In this document: in pieces, positions 16,343 to 27,822 of the stretch
How positions within the stretch are numbered: position 1 is the stretch's first letter
How the letters are laid out: every line of letters starts with the position of its first letter
Assembly (NCBI GenBank): GCA_902812395.1
Contig: CADDZO010000005.1
Coordinates: 1-47,144, forward strand
DNA from: a bacterium
GTDB lineage: Bacteria; Chloroflexota; Dormibacteria; Dormibacterales; Dormibacteraceae
Direction of reading: 5' to 3'
DNA length: 47,144 nt
The notes under the pieces: generated by a model
What the model was told of the DNA's origin: nothing
The model's database searches: none
What the model saw: the letters and a program-made list of their open reading frames with translations, nothing else
Program-made: the position numbers and the translations under genes

Positions 16343-17910
16343 CGTCCTGCCTCTCCATCGAGCCGGGCTGCGGTCCGGGAGCCAGCCTGGTGCGGCTGGA
16401 GGTCAACCTGGGCCGCGGCCAAGTTCCGACCTTGCAGCTGAATCCGGGCCAGCCTGTGGGCTAGCTCGCGCGTGGCCGGGTACAGCTCCCGGTAGGCGGC
16501 GTACAGCTCATCGTAGAGGGGACGGCGTTCCGTGTCCGGATGGACCTTCTCGACGATCGGGTTCCAGGGCGAGCCGAGCTCCACCAGTCCGGCCGCCGCG
16601 CCAGCGAGTTGCGCGTCGCCGTAGCTGGCGCCGATCGTGAGCCTCGGGAGTTCCTGCGGCCTGCCCGTGACATCCGAGACGATTTGCGTCCACAGACCGC
16701 CTCGCGTCCCACCGCCCACGGCTACGATGCGTTTCGGATTGCCTCCGGCAAGCTCCATAGTCTCGAGGTTGTGACGCACTCCGAAGGCGGTTGCCTCGAG
16801 GAGCGCCCGGTAGAGATGGCCGCGTCCATGGGTGAGGGTGAGACCGGCCACCACACCGCGCGCTTGCGGATCGAACAACGGCGTCCGCTCACCCGCGAAA
16901 TACGGAAGCACTACCAATCCATCAGCACCAGCTGCGATGCCCGACGCCTCGTGGATCAGCTGCTCAAATGGCGGATGGCCCGCCAGCTCGCGCAGCCAGG
17001 CGGTGAGGGCGCCGGACGTGGCCATGCCGGCAGCGATGGTGGGGGAGCTCGGGGTAACGCCTGCGGTTAGCCAGAGCATGCCGTTGGGACGCGCACCGGG
17101 GGCGACGAGGACGATGAACATCGTCGTCCCGTAGGCGAGCATCATGTCTCCTGCGGTGAGCACTCCGGCACTCACCGATTCGGCCCAGGCATCGATCGTG
17201 CCGGCGGCAACGGGGATTCCAGCTGGGAGTTTGGTTTCCGCTGCGGCAGTGGCGGTCAGCACTCCGGCCGCCTCTCCTGGCCACAACAGCCGTGGAAGCT
17301 CGAGGCCGGGAGCGATCTCATCGGCCCAGTCATCCCGCCAGCGCCCCGAATCGAGGTCATAGAGCGGGTTGCACTGGCTGGCTGAGTGGTGGTCGAGGAC
17401 GTACTCGCCGGTCAGTCGTTGCACGGCAAACGAACTCGCCATCAGCAGCCGCTCGGTCTGTCTCCAGACCTCGGGCTCGTGGCGACGCAGCCACAGGATT
17501 TTCGGCCCGACCGCCTGGGAGGTGAGCGGAGAGCCGCCCGAGCTGAGGATTGCGGCTGTTCCATAGCGTGTGGTTAGCTCCTGTACCTCAGCCACCGCGC
17601 GGGTGTCGATCCCGTAGAGGATGGCCGGCCGCAGCGGGCGGCCCGCGCGGTCTGCCGGAAGCAGGCACGGGCCGATGCCGCTTACACAGACACCGCGGAC
17701 GGCAGCCAGCGCTGGCTCCTCAAACTCGTGTACAAGGGCGCAGAAATCTCCCCACCAGATTTCTTCGGCATCGTGCTCGACCCACCCGGGATGCGGGAAG
17801 GAGAGTGGATGCTCGCGCTGCGCAGTAGCCACCACCGTCCCGTCGGCTTGGGCCAGAACGGCTTTCGAGCTCGAGCTGCCGATGTCAAGACCGAGCAGCA
17901 GTTCTTCCAT
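16339..17910 (-). CDS. FGGY-family carbohydrate kinase
   Basis: The protein has 523 residues. The N-terminal phosphate-binding motif LLLGLDIGSSSSKAVL and the later GTIDAWAESVSAGVLTAGDM and YGTTMF segments are typical of FGGY kinases. PYFAGERTPLFDPQARGVVAGL and the adenine-binding VAVGGGTRGGLWTQIVSDV follow in the C-terminal half. Related enzymes phosphorylate L-fuculose, D-xylulose or similar ketoses; the adjacent isomerase should supply the substrate. It starts 1 base after the lacI stop. No aldolase for the next step is encoded in the window. Confidence 0.92.
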   Translation of the reverse strand: MEELLLGLDIGSSSSKAVLAQADGTVVATAQREHPLSFPHPGWVEHDAEEIWWGDFCALVHEFEEPALAAVRGVCVSGIGPCLLPADRAGRPLRPAILYGIDTRAVAEVQELTTRYGTAAILSSGGSPLTSQAVGPKILWLRRHEPEVWRQTERLLMASSFAVQRLTGEYVLDHHSASQCNPLYDLDSGRWRDDWADEIAPGLELPRLLWPGEAAGVLTATAAAETKLPAGIPVAAGTIDAWAESVSAGVLTAGDMMLAYGTTMFIVLVAPGARPNGMLWLTAGVTPSSPTIAAGMATSGALTAWLRELAGHPPFEQLIHEASGIAAGADGLVVLPYFAGERTPLFDPQARGVVAGLTLTHGRGHLYRALLEATAFGVRHNLETMELAGGNPKRIVAVGGGTRGGLWTQIVSDVTGRPQELPRLTIGASYGDAQLAGAAAGLVELGSPWNPIVEKVHPDTERRPLYDELYAAYRELYPATRELAHRLARIQLQGRNLAAAQVDLQPHQAGSRTAARLDGEAGR

Positions 17911-17911
17911 G

Positions 17912-18913
17912 TCAGTTGTCGGTCCGGCAACACGAACCGCGGTGGTGCAGTTCGAGCTCGAACAGCTGCCGCCTGGGTGCGGCCCCGTGGTCGCCGATCC
18001 GTGAGAGCAACAGCTCGACCGCCGCCGTGGCCATTTCGCGGATCGGCTGGGCCAGCGTGGTGAGCGGAGGGTCGGTCAAGCGCGCCCAGGGCGGGTCGTC
18101 GACCGACACCAGGGCGACATCGTCGGGGATTCGCAACCGGAGGTCCTTGATCGCCTGGAGCGCGCCAATCGTCATCAGGTTGTTCGCCACCAGCAGGGCA
18201 GTGGCTCCCCGCTCGAGGAGGCGGTGGGCCGCACGGTCTCCACCCTCGGCCCGGAACCCGCCGTCGGCGACGCTCGACTGGAGGCCGGCCGCGATCATCG
18301 CCTGTTCGTAGGCCTCGCGACGCTCGTCGGCGGTCTGCACACCCGTCGGGCCGCCGATGAACCCTATGCGGGTATGGCCGCACTCGATCAAGTGTTCTAC
18401 GCCGGCGCGGGTTCCGGTCAGGTTCTCGACGAGCACAGAGTCGGCGCGACTGTCATCCACGCTACGGTCGAACGCCACCACTGGGATGTCGTGGTCGAGC
18501 AGCTCGCTGATCTCGGGGGCGCTACGGTCAGTGGGCGACAGGATCACGCCCGATACGCGCTCCGCGGCCAGCACGCCGAGGTAGTCGCGTTGCTTGGCAG
18601 GATTTTCGTCAGTGTTACACAGCAGCACTCGATAGCCCCGCAGGTAGGCAGCATCCTCCACTGCCCTCACCATCTCGGTGAAGTGAGGATTCTCGATGTC
18701 AGACACGACCACGCCGATCATCTCGGTCTGCCGTCGACGGAGGTTGCTGGCGAGCCGGTTGGGCCGATAGCCGAGTTCGTCGATGGCGGCCATCACCAGA
18801 TCGCGCTTTTCCCGTCCCACGGTTGCGGTGCCGTTCAGGACACGGGATACGGTCGCTGGGGAGACACCGGCGCGTTGCGCCACATCGCTGATCCGGAGGT
18901 GGGTTCGGGCCAT
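17912..18913 (-). CDS. LacI-family transcriptional regulator of the sugar operon
   Basis: The protein has 333 residues. The N-terminal LacI helix-turn-helix is complete (ISDVAQRAGVSPATVSRVLNG, about residues 8-28), followed by the hinge helix region YRPNRLASNLRR. A type 1 periplasmic-binding-like ligand domain fills residues about 60-330 (IGVVVSDIENPHFTEMVRAVED, GVILSPTDR, ALVSVDDPPWARL). It is the first gene of the operon. Tandem palindromes of the LacI type lie between its promoter and start, so it probably represses its own operon until the imported sugar binds. No clear Shine-Dalgarno precedes the ATG; the predicted leader is only about 27 bases. Confidence 0.94.
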   Translation of the reverse strand: MARTHLRISDVAQRAGVSPATVSRVLNGTATVGREKRDLVMAAIDELGYRPNRLASNLRRRQTEMIGVVVSDIENPHFTEMVRAVEDAAYLRGYRVLLCNTDENPAKQRDYLGVLAAERVSGVILSPTDRSAPEISELLDHDIPVVAFDRSVDDSRADSVLVENLTGTRAGVEHLIECGHTRIGFIGGPTGVQTADERREAYEQAMIAAGLQSSVADGGFRAEGGDRAAHRLLERGATALLVANNLMTIGALQAIKDLRLRIPDDVALVSVDDPPWARLTDPPLTTLAQPIREMATAAVELLLSRIGDHGAAPRRQLFELELHHRGSCCRTDN

Positions 18914-18917
18914 GGAG

Positions 18918-18942
18918 GAAATCGATTTCAGAAATCCGTTTC
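18918..18942 (-). promoter_or_regulatory. tandem LacI-type operators
   Basis: Two palindromes sit next to each other. GAAATCGATTTC (18918-18929) is perfect with the central CG typical of LacI-family sites. GAAATCCGTTTC (18931-18942) is a near-copy. They begin 5 bases upstream of the lacI start codon and cover the predicted transcription start, a position suited to repression by the adjacent LacI protein. Confidence 0.8.
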
Positions 18943-18946
18943 AGAG

Positions 18947-18975
18947 ATTATACAGGCAGATGCCGCGCGGGTCAA
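18947..18975 (-). promoter_or_regulatory. sigma70-type promoter of the lacI-sugar operon
   Basis: Read on the minus strand, a TTGACC box (18970-18975) and a consensus TATAAT (18947-18952) are 17 bases apart, with TG just before the -10 box. Transcription should start near 18940, inside the tandem operators. This is the clearest promoter in the window. Confidence 0.85.
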
Positions 18976-19664
18976 GGGATCGACGGTCGGTGTGAGAGAA
19001 TCGAGAGTTGCCGAACAGTGAGAAAGCTCATCTGGGGTCGACACCCCGAGGCGGTGCTCGAAAGCGCCGGTAAGCCGTCATCGGGTCCTGCCACGGGCAG
19101 CCGATGACCTGGATGGTGTGCCGGGAGCGCGTGGTCTGGGGCCTCGTTCCACGACGCCCAACCAGGCCGGGGCGGCGGTGTTGAGGAGCCACGGAGACCA
19201 GGTCGAGGTGGACCTCCAGGTGCCCCTCCGGCAGTCGCGGCGTCGCTGGTCGACTCCGTCCGGCGCAGCATCAAGCGGCCCTTGTGCCGCGGCGGCCGGC
19301 CGGAGGGGGCAGCCGGGCCAGCGTCGACTCGGCGCTCAAACGCGGAGCCGGCTGGCGTGGCCCGATCGCCGACGCTCACGGGGGTGGCGACGTCCCTCCT
19401 GATTCGGCGGCGGACAGGCCTCCGGAACCGTCTCCGGCAGGGCGCCTCTGCCCATTGCGGCGCCTGGATGGGTTGCGACGCCTGGGATGGGGCGGTTGCC
19501 GGTCGCGCCGACGCGGACGGCATCGCGTCAGGTCCCCCCCGGGTCACCCAATCCTGAGGAGCTGTCGCTGTCTCGAGGCCGTGGGTGGCGGAGGCGACGA
19601 GCTGGTGGGCCCATGGCGGCCTCGACCGCACGCACAGCGCTCAGGTGGGGAGGGCAAGGCTTCG
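18976..19664. other. gap without a recognisable gene
   Basis: About 690 bases between the sugar-operon promoter and the end of the flavin reductase gene. Open frames on both strands are of arbitrary Arg/Pro/Gly-rich composition and match nothing I know. No tRNA, repeat array or terminator was seen. Confidence 0.45.
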
Positions 19665-20189
19665 TCAGGGGCGATCGGCTGGCTGCTCGAACAGGTCGTA
19701 GGGCAGCGGTGGCTGGGAGGGGATGGGCCAGGGTACCGGCACGAAGCGGCTGCAGAAGAACCCAAGGGCGTCACCGTCCCCATAGTCGAGGGTCTCGACT
19801 CGCCCCAGATACAACGTGTGGTCCCCGGCCCTGATGGTCCGCCACGGATGGCAGATCAGGTGTGCGAGGGCCCCTTCGAGCCGTGGAGGGGATGCGCCAA
19901 TGGTCCAGGGAAGCCAGGAGTAGTCGTCGGGGCTACTGGCACAATAGCGGGCGATGTCTTCCTGTCGGGTCCGTAACACGTTGACCGTGAACGGCAGCCG
20001 AGCCATCAGGTCGTGGCTGCGCGAGCGGCGGGCCAGCGCCACCAGGATCACGGGTGGGTCCAGGGAGACCGAGGTGAAAGCGTTGACGGTGATCCCGCGA
20101 GGGCCATCTACGCTCTGATAGCTGACCACCGTGACACCGCTGGGGAATCGGCTCAGGCAGGCCCGCAGGTTCTGCTCCGACGGGCTCAT
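19665..20189 (-). CDS. flavin reductase-like FMN-binding protein
   Basis: The protein has 174 residues from ATG 20189, taken because family similarity begins at LRACLSRFPSGVTVVSY. The following ITVNAFTSVSLDPPVILVALAR and LPFTVNVLRTRQEDIARYCA are the FMN-binding core of the HpaC/RutF-type reductases. These supply reduced flavin to a partner monooxygenase. No such monooxygenase gene is in the window. It lies downstream of an alpha/beta-hydrolase-fold gene and formamidase on the same strand, but with gaps of 229 and 549 bases, so co-transcription is uncertain. Confidence 0.88.
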   Translation of the reverse strand: MSPSEQNLRACLSRFPSGVTVVSYQSVDGPRGITVNAFTSVSLDPPVILVALARRSRSHDLMARLPFTVNVLRTRQEDIARYCASSPDDYSWLPWTIGASPPRLEGALAHLICHPWRTIRAGDHTLYLGRVETLDYGDGDALGFFCSRFVPVPWPIPSQPPLPYDLFEQPADRP

Positions 20190-20418
20190 GTCCAGCATTC
20201 TCTCAGGCTCCGACCTGAAGACGTCGCACGCGTGCATCCGGGCGGTAGCTGGTTCCGGTTGTCTGGGTTCGGTGCTGGTATGCGCGGCAGGAACAAACGG
20301 GGTGCCGGGACGCTTAGCGCATTGTCGGGGGTGCTCCCGAGTAGTCTGGGTGGGGCCGTTAGGGGCGTGCGCATCTGCTGCTTGAGAACCCGCTTCGCTT
20401 GCGGAGCGGAGTCGCCAC

Positions 20419-21207
20419 TTAGTTCTCTAGGAAGCCGAGCACGGCGGCGGCGAACGCCTCGGGACACTGGTCTGGCAAGGGGATCCGACCGCCCGGGATC
20501 TCGATGGTCCGGGAGCTGGGAATGCGGGCTGCGAGCCTGGCCAGGTGGGGATAGGCAAACGGGTCTTCGGGTGCGCCGATCAGGAGGACCGGGCACCGAA
20601 GCAACGGGAGGCGCTCCTCCATCCGATAGCGGGCGACTGCGGTGTGGCCCGCTTCAGCTCGATCGCCGGCCCGCAGCGCATCGACCATGAAGCGCTCCAG
20701 GAGGTCGGGCCGACCATCCGGGTAATGGGGCTGGCGCTGACGCCAGAGCTGCAGCACATGGCTGCCGTCCCGGCTCCGGACCACACTGTCGATCGAGGGC
20801 GCTCCCCGGTGACGGCGACGGAACTCGGCGTCGACGAGCGGGGTAGAGGAGAGGACGAGCCTCTGCACTCGCCCTGGGGCGGTAGCAGCCACCTCCACCG
20901 CAATGACGCCACCCGTGTGGTGCCCGACCAGGCTGGTCCGCTCCAGCCCGATCGCGTCCAGGAGTGCGAGCACGCCTTGCGCGTACCGCTCGATGGTGTC
21001 CGGACCCTCAGGTCGATCGGAGTCGCCGAAGCCGAGCGTGTCCATCGCGATCGCCCGCCGGCGGCGGCCGACCAGCGGCAACACCTCTCGGAACTCGTCC
21101 CAGGAACGGGGCGTCTGGTGGATGAACAGCACGCCCGCCCCCTCGCCTGACTCGGCGTAGTGCAGCACCCCCGCGGCGGTGGCGATGAAGTGACGAGTGA
21201 TACTCAT
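20419..21207 (-). CDS. alpha/beta-hydrolase-fold protein with altered catalytic residues
   Basis: The protein has 262 residues from ATG 21207; the sequence upstream in frame is Arg/Ser/Pro-rich and unlike the family. The fold is clear: oxyanion strand GVLFIHQTPRSW, DTLGFGDSDRP, then LVGHHTGGVIAVEVA at the nucleophile elbow. In active members the elbow reads G-x-S-x-G; here the central residue is His97. The catalytic acid Asp215 (GAPEDPF) remains, but the usual His near the C-terminus is Arg241 (IPGGRIPLP). A normal Ser-His-Asp triad is therefore absent. It may bind a ligand, or catalyse cofactor-free chemistry by another mechanism. Confidence 0.8.
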   Translation of the reverse strand: MSITRHFIATAAGVLHYAESGEGAGVLFIHQTPRSWDEFREVLPLVGRRRRAIAMDTLGFGDSDRPEGPDTIERYAQGVLALLDAIGLERTSLVGHHTGGVIAVEVAATAPGRVQRLVLSSTPLVDAEFRRRHRGAPSIDSVVRSRDGSHVLQLWRQRQPHYPDGRPDLLERFMVDALRAGDRAEAGHTAVARYRMEERLPLLRCPVLLIGAPEDPFAYPHLARLAARIPSSRTIEIPGGRIPLPDQCPEAFAAAVLGFLEN

Positions 21208-21756
21208 CCCGGCCCGCATCCTACCCGTGCTCACGCGCGGACCGAGACGGCCGCGGCCACAGTCAGGGATCCACCCGGGGCAGTCCGGCTCCCTGGTGGT
21301 CCGCGTGGACCCGCCAATCGTGCTGCTGCGAGGCTCCCCGGCCATGCTGCTCCTTCAGGCCGGCGGGGTGTTCCGTTCCAGCTCCTGCTCCGCGCCCTCT
21401 GGTGGGGCCAATGGCGCCAAGTGTCCCCGGTCGACGACCCTCGGATCGCCCGTACCCAATCCCGGATCGGCCGTGCGGCTCTTATAGCCTGGGCGTGGAA
21501 CTCGCCGGCGTTGTCGGCCCGGCGGGAATCTGGCCTGATCTGGCGTGTCAGTTGCCCATCGCGCCGCCAGCCGCTTGCGACGTCGGCCGGACGCGGTCGG
21601 GCGCTCCTCACCCGAGCCAGGGGATCGGCCCGGCCTCCACCGAACCGTGCGGGCCGGCGTCGCGCCAGAACCTGGTTCGCTGGCTTGCCAGGTTGGCTGG
21701 TGTCGTGGCACGGGGCGGCGTAGGCCTGAGACGGCTACGAACCTCAGCGGTGGGTT
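21208..21756. other. gap without a recognisable gene
   Basis: About 550 bases between the formamidase stop and the hydrolase-fold start. Frames on both strands look like by-products of high G+C. I see no repeat, terminator or RNA gene. Confidence 0.45.
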
Positions 21757-22704
21757 TCAGGGCTGGTCGGGCTCGAACACTGCCAGCGACAGGTAGGCAG
21801 ATACCCCCCAGTTGGGCTGGTCAACGATCTGGCTGATCTTGAGGTCGGCCGCAAGGCTGCAGAGGATGTAGGCATCCTCGCGGGAGAGCCGGTGGTCCTG
21901 GTTCAGCCAATTGATGAGGTCGCGCACTGCCGCCCGAGCGTTCTCCATGAGGTCCGGACCGAGGGCCGTGGTTGCGAAGTAGCCGGCCGCGTCCGAGCGG
22001 GGCTGGAGCGGGCCGGGCGGCGTCCGAAAGCTGTAGCGGTAGGGGGCCGGACTGTGGCCCTTGATCAGGCGGAAGCGCAGGCTGAAGCTCATCGGACACT
22101 CGATCCCGGTGACGCAGACCTCACCGTCGCCTTGGGCGGCATGACAGTCTCCAGCCGAGAACAGGGCGCCTGGGACCAGGACGGGCAGGTAAAGCCTGGC
22201 CCCGACGGTGAGGTGACGGGTATCGATGTTGCCCGCTCCCCGTGTGGGTGGCAGCACCGGGTGCGCACCCGGCTCATCGGTGGCCACTCCCATGGTGCCG
22301 CAGAAGGGCTGGATGGGGATTCGAATGTCCTCCCGCAACGTCGCGAAGCGACCATCGCTCAGGTCGAAGTGCCGGATGTAGGGGTCGGGGAAGTCGTCCG
22401 GCAGCAGGCCCAGCCCGGGGATGAGGCCGGCCCAGCCCCAAGGTCCGGGATGCAGCTCGAGCATCTCGACCTCGAGAGCGTCGCCAGGCTCGGCTCCTTT
22501 GACGTATACAGGACCCCCGAGCGGATACAGCCGATCCATGTCCATGGCAGCAAGCACCGAGGCCGAACAGCCGGGCGTGACCTGGCCGCCGCTCACCTCC
22601 TCGGTCTCGAAGTGGACCACGTCGCCGGGCTCGATCTCGACTGCGGGCGGAAGACTCCTATCCCACGTCGTGTGGAAGGTCTGGCGGTCGATGGCATGCT
22701 CCAT
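21757..22704 (-). CDS. acetamidase/formamidase family protein
   Basis: The protein has 315 residues from ATG 22704 (MEHAIDRQTFHTTWDRSLPP), where family similarity starts. It shows the FmdA/AmdA pattern: EPGDVVHFETEEVSGGQV, the YVKGAEPGDALEVEML beta-strand, PFCGTMGVATDEPG, GAGNIDTRHLTVGARLYLPV and ALFSAGDCHAAQGDGEVCVTGIE. The C-terminal ILCSLAADLKISQIVDQPNWGVSAYL is equally typical. These metal-dependent amidases release ammonia from formamide, acetamide or related short amides. The spacing to the genes downstream is large. A role in amide-nitrogen use fits the presence of the hydantoinase operon, but that link is inference. Confidence 0.92.
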   Translation of the reverse strand: MEHAIDRQTFHTTWDRSLPPAVEIEPGDVVHFETEEVSGGQVTPGCSASVLAAMDMDRLYPLGGPVYVKGAEPGDALEVEMLELHPGPWGWAGLIPGLGLLPDDFPDPYIRHFDLSDGRFATLREDIRIPIQPFCGTMGVATDEPGAHPVLPPTRGAGNIDTRHLTVGARLYLPVLVPGALFSAGDCHAAQGDGEVCVTGIECPMSFSLRFRLIKGHSPAPYRYSFRTPPGPLQPRSDAAGYFATTALGPDLMENARAAVRDLINWLNQDHRLSREDAYILCSLAADLKISQIVDQPNWGVSAYLSLAVFEPDQP

Positions 22705-23255
22705 GGCACGGTTGGTACTCCTGCCGCCCGCCGGTGTCAACGGCGCATGTGGGACCAGCGCGCCTGTCGCAGTCCTGCCGGCGGAATTGACCGACGGAGT
22801 CCCGCGCTGCTTACGGATACCCGCCAGAGCAGGGGACAGGCGGTCGTATGGCTTCCGCTCCGACCCACTGCCGAGCGCCTCCGATCCGTGGAGCGTCAGG
22901 ATGGGGAAGGAGAGGTTGGTGCCGACTCACGACCGCTTGAACGAGGTCGCCGACGCGGACCCTGCCCCGTCTTCCGAGCACCGCTTCGGCGTTGCCCAAT
23001 GCGTGCTCCGCGGGCCCATTGACGTACTACCGTCGGCCACTTCGCGGAGCAGGTCCTCGGCCTTGGCGTTCCCGGACCACCTCCTGCCGAGCGGGACCGC
23101 CCGGCGTCGGGCCGACCCAGATCGGCGCCTCCGAAGGGCGCCTTGCCGTCAGTGGGAGTCGCTTGCCATCTGGTTACGAGGAAGGGGGTTGACTCCGCCG
23201 GCGAAGAATAGTCGGCAACCGGCGGTAGAGCCGGAGATGAATGAGGAGGTGCGGA
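22705..23255. other. gap between divergent formamidase and deacetylase genes
   Basis: About 550 bases that must hold the promoters of both flanking genes. I could not point to a clear -35/-10 pair. The only firm element is AGGAGG at about 23244, the ribosome binding site of the deacetylase. No gene-like frame is recognisable. Confidence 0.45.
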
Positions 23256-24116
23256 ATGGGACGCGGGACCGTCTGCCTGAGCTTCGACTTTGACGCCTAC
23301 TCGATCTGGATCAACCGGCGCATGGTCAGTCCGGGCTACCTCTCCCGGGGAGAGTTCGGCGCCACCGCGGTCCCCCGGATCCTCCGCCTGCTGGGCGACC
23401 GCGGCATCCCCTCCACCTGGTTCGTCCCCGGGCACACGGTGGAAACCTTCGGGGGCCTGTGCCGGCAGATCCTTGACGGAGGCCACGAGGTGGCGCTCCA
23501 CGGGTACGTACATGAGGCGGTCTCGAGCTTGAGCCCGGAGCAGGAGCGCGATGTCTTCCAGCGCAGCCATGAGATCCTGACGCGCCTGGCTGGCAAGCCT
23601 CCCCGAGGCAACCGCACCCCCAGCTGGGACCTCACGCCGCACACGATCCCGATCTTGCTCGAGCTCGGCCTGGTCTATGACTCGAGCCTGATGTCCAACG
23701 ACTACGCGCCCTTCTACGCCAGGCAGGGGTACGAGGCGCCGGCCGATGGTCCGTTCGTCTGGGGCGAACCTACCTCCCTGGTCGAGCTCCCGGTGAGCTG
23801 GTCGCTGGATGACTATCCGCACTTCGAGTACCACAACACGGGCACGTCAGTCCTGCCCGGGTTGAGGATGGCCGACCACGTGTTCACCAACTTCTTCGAC
23901 GACGTGCGCTACATGGTCCGCGACTTCGTGGACGGCGTCTGCGTGATCACTTTCCATCCCCAGGTGATCGGCCGCGGCCATCGGCTGCTGGGGCTGGAGC
24001 GGTTCCTCGACCGTCTGGGCGAGCTCGAGATCGAGTTCGAGCGGATGGATCAGGTGGCAGAGGCCTTCCGGAGGGGACGTGCCTACGGTAGCTGGGCACC
24101 GGGCAGCCGTACGTAG
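23256..24116 (+). CDS. polysaccharide deacetylase family protein (NodB domain)
   Basis: The protein has 286 residues from ATG 23256, preceded by AGGAGG 6 bases upstream; an upstream in-frame start lacks such a site. The NodB metal triad is visible: Asp11/Asp13 in LSFDFDA and His82/His86 in GHEVALHGYVHE. RGNRTPSWDLTPHTIPIL is the motif-3 region and ITFHPQVIGRGHRL the C-terminal catalytic His motif. The overall pattern is close to PuuE/HpPgdA-like members, which deacylate N-acyl groups on peptidoglycan, imides or allantoin-type substrates. There is no signal peptide, so the protein is probably cytoplasmic, favouring a small-molecule substrate. It converges with fpg. Confidence 0.88.
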   Translation: MGRGTVCLSFDFDAYSIWINRRMVSPGYLSRGEFGATAVPRILRLLGDRGIPSTWFVPGHTVETFGGLCRQILDGGHEVALHGYVHEAVSSLSPEQERDVFQRSHEILTRLAGKPPRGNRTPSWDLTPHTIPILLELGLVYDSSLMSNDYAPFYARQGYEAPADGPFVWGEPTSLVELPVSWSLDDYPHFEYHNTGTSVLPGLRMADHVFTNFFDDVRYMVRDFVDGVCVITFHPQVIGRGHRLLGLERFLDRLGELEIEFERMDQVAEAFRRGRAYGSWAPGSRT

Positions 24117-24301
24117 CTGGCCCGGAAGCCATGGAACCGGCGCCAGTTTGGCGAGGAGGCCCCGCCGCGCGATGCGTGCTCCACCGGCATGACCAGGCCG
24201 AGCAGCAGCGATGGGCCAGATCCCAGGATGCCGCTACGAACGGCACTGGGCTGACGCCGCCGGGGGACCCGTCGGCGCGGCCGAAGCTGCCCATCGGCCG
24301 A

Positions 24302-25141
24302 TCAGTGCTGGCAGCCGCGGCAAAAGTTGAACGGCTCCCGGCCCGGCCCTCGGCCGGAGCCGAGCTGGCTGATCCGATGGCCGCAACGGGGGCAGGTCTG
24401 GCCACCCCTGCCGTGCACCTTCATGAAGCTGCGATCCTGCTTGGCCGGATCGTAGTCGGGATTGGCCAGGATTGCTGCCACCGCCGCCTGGAGCACCGGC
24501 GGGATGGTGAGGTACAGGGTCTCCTCCTCCTCTGGGCGGACCGAGGCCCGCCGCCGAAGGGGCAAAAGCCGGGCCTCGAACAGGATCTCGTCCGAGTAGG
24601 CATTGCCGATGCCGGCCAGGAAGGCCTGGTTGCGGAGCAGGTCCTTGAGCTCGTCCCGATAGCGGCGGAAGCGGCGCCGGAATGCGTCCAGCCCCATCTC
24701 CGCCACCGCATCCGCCTCCGGTCCGAGCTCCGACCAGCCGGGCACATCGCGGACGATCTCGGCCGTCCAGTACACGCGTCCCATGGTGGCCCGATCGAGG
24801 TAGCGCAGCGCCTCACCTCCTTCCAGTCGGAGCTCGAAGACCCAGTGGGCCGGTGGCCGGGAATCGGCATCGGCCAGCTGGAAGCGGCCGCCCAGCATGG
24901 GGTTGACGACCAGGTGGCGCGGGTCTCCGCCTCCGCCGAGCGCGAACTCCGTGATCAGGTGCTTGCCTCGCCGCCAGATGGCCGTGGCGCGTCGAAACGG
25001 CAACTCCGACGCGAAGCTCTCGGGCGGGTAGCGGAGGAGATGGGCAAGGCGGGGGTTGACTTGGGCCGCGGTGACCAGACGGCCCGCGAGACGCGGACCC
25101 AGGCGGATTCGCAGCGCCTCCAGCTCTGGTAACTCCGGCAT
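24302..25141 (-). CDS. mutM: formamidopyrimidine-DNA glycosylase
   Basis: The protein has 279 residues. Start ATG 25141 gives MPELPELEA, in which Pro2 (the N-terminal nucleophile after Met removal) and Glu3 are the catalytic residues of Fpg/Nei enzymes; an ATG three codons earlier would destroy this N-terminus. [10 protein letters not shown] carries the conserved Lys. The helix-two-turn-helix [23 protein letters not shown] follows, and the C-terminal zinc finger is complete (CPRCGH...FNFCRGC). It removes oxidised purines such as 8-oxoguanine. It could be a Nei-like paralogue, but the MPELPE start favours Fpg. It is divergent from clpB with 73 bases between starts. Confidence 0.93.
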   Translation of the reverse strand: MPELPELEALRIRLGPRLAGRLVTAAQVNPRLAHLLRYPPESFASELPFRRATAIWRRGKHLITEFALGGGGDPRHLVVNPMLGGRFQLADADSRPPAHWVFELRLEGGEALRYLDRATMGRVYWTAEIVRDVPGWSELGPEADAVAEMGLDAFRRRFRRYRDELKDLLRNQAFLAGIGNAYSDEILFEARLLPLRRRASVRPEEEETLYLTIPPVLQAAVAAILANPDYDPAKQDRSFMKVHGRGGQTCPRCGHRISQLGSGRGPGREPFNFCRGCQH

Positions 25142-25214
25142 CGAACACATCTTGGCGGTTGTCGGAGCTGGCGATGGTTGGACGGTGGCCGGGCGGGGCA
25201 AGAATGAGGTACCG

Positions 25215-27809
<2,595 letters not shown>

Positions 27810-27822
27810 GGCTGCGCGCCCA

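Noticed and set aside
19665-24116. Rut pyrimidine-degradation operon
   Set aside because: A RutF-like reductase and a hydrolase-fold protein are present, but RutA, RutB and RutC are absent, spacing is large, and the hydrolase lacks a catalytic triad.
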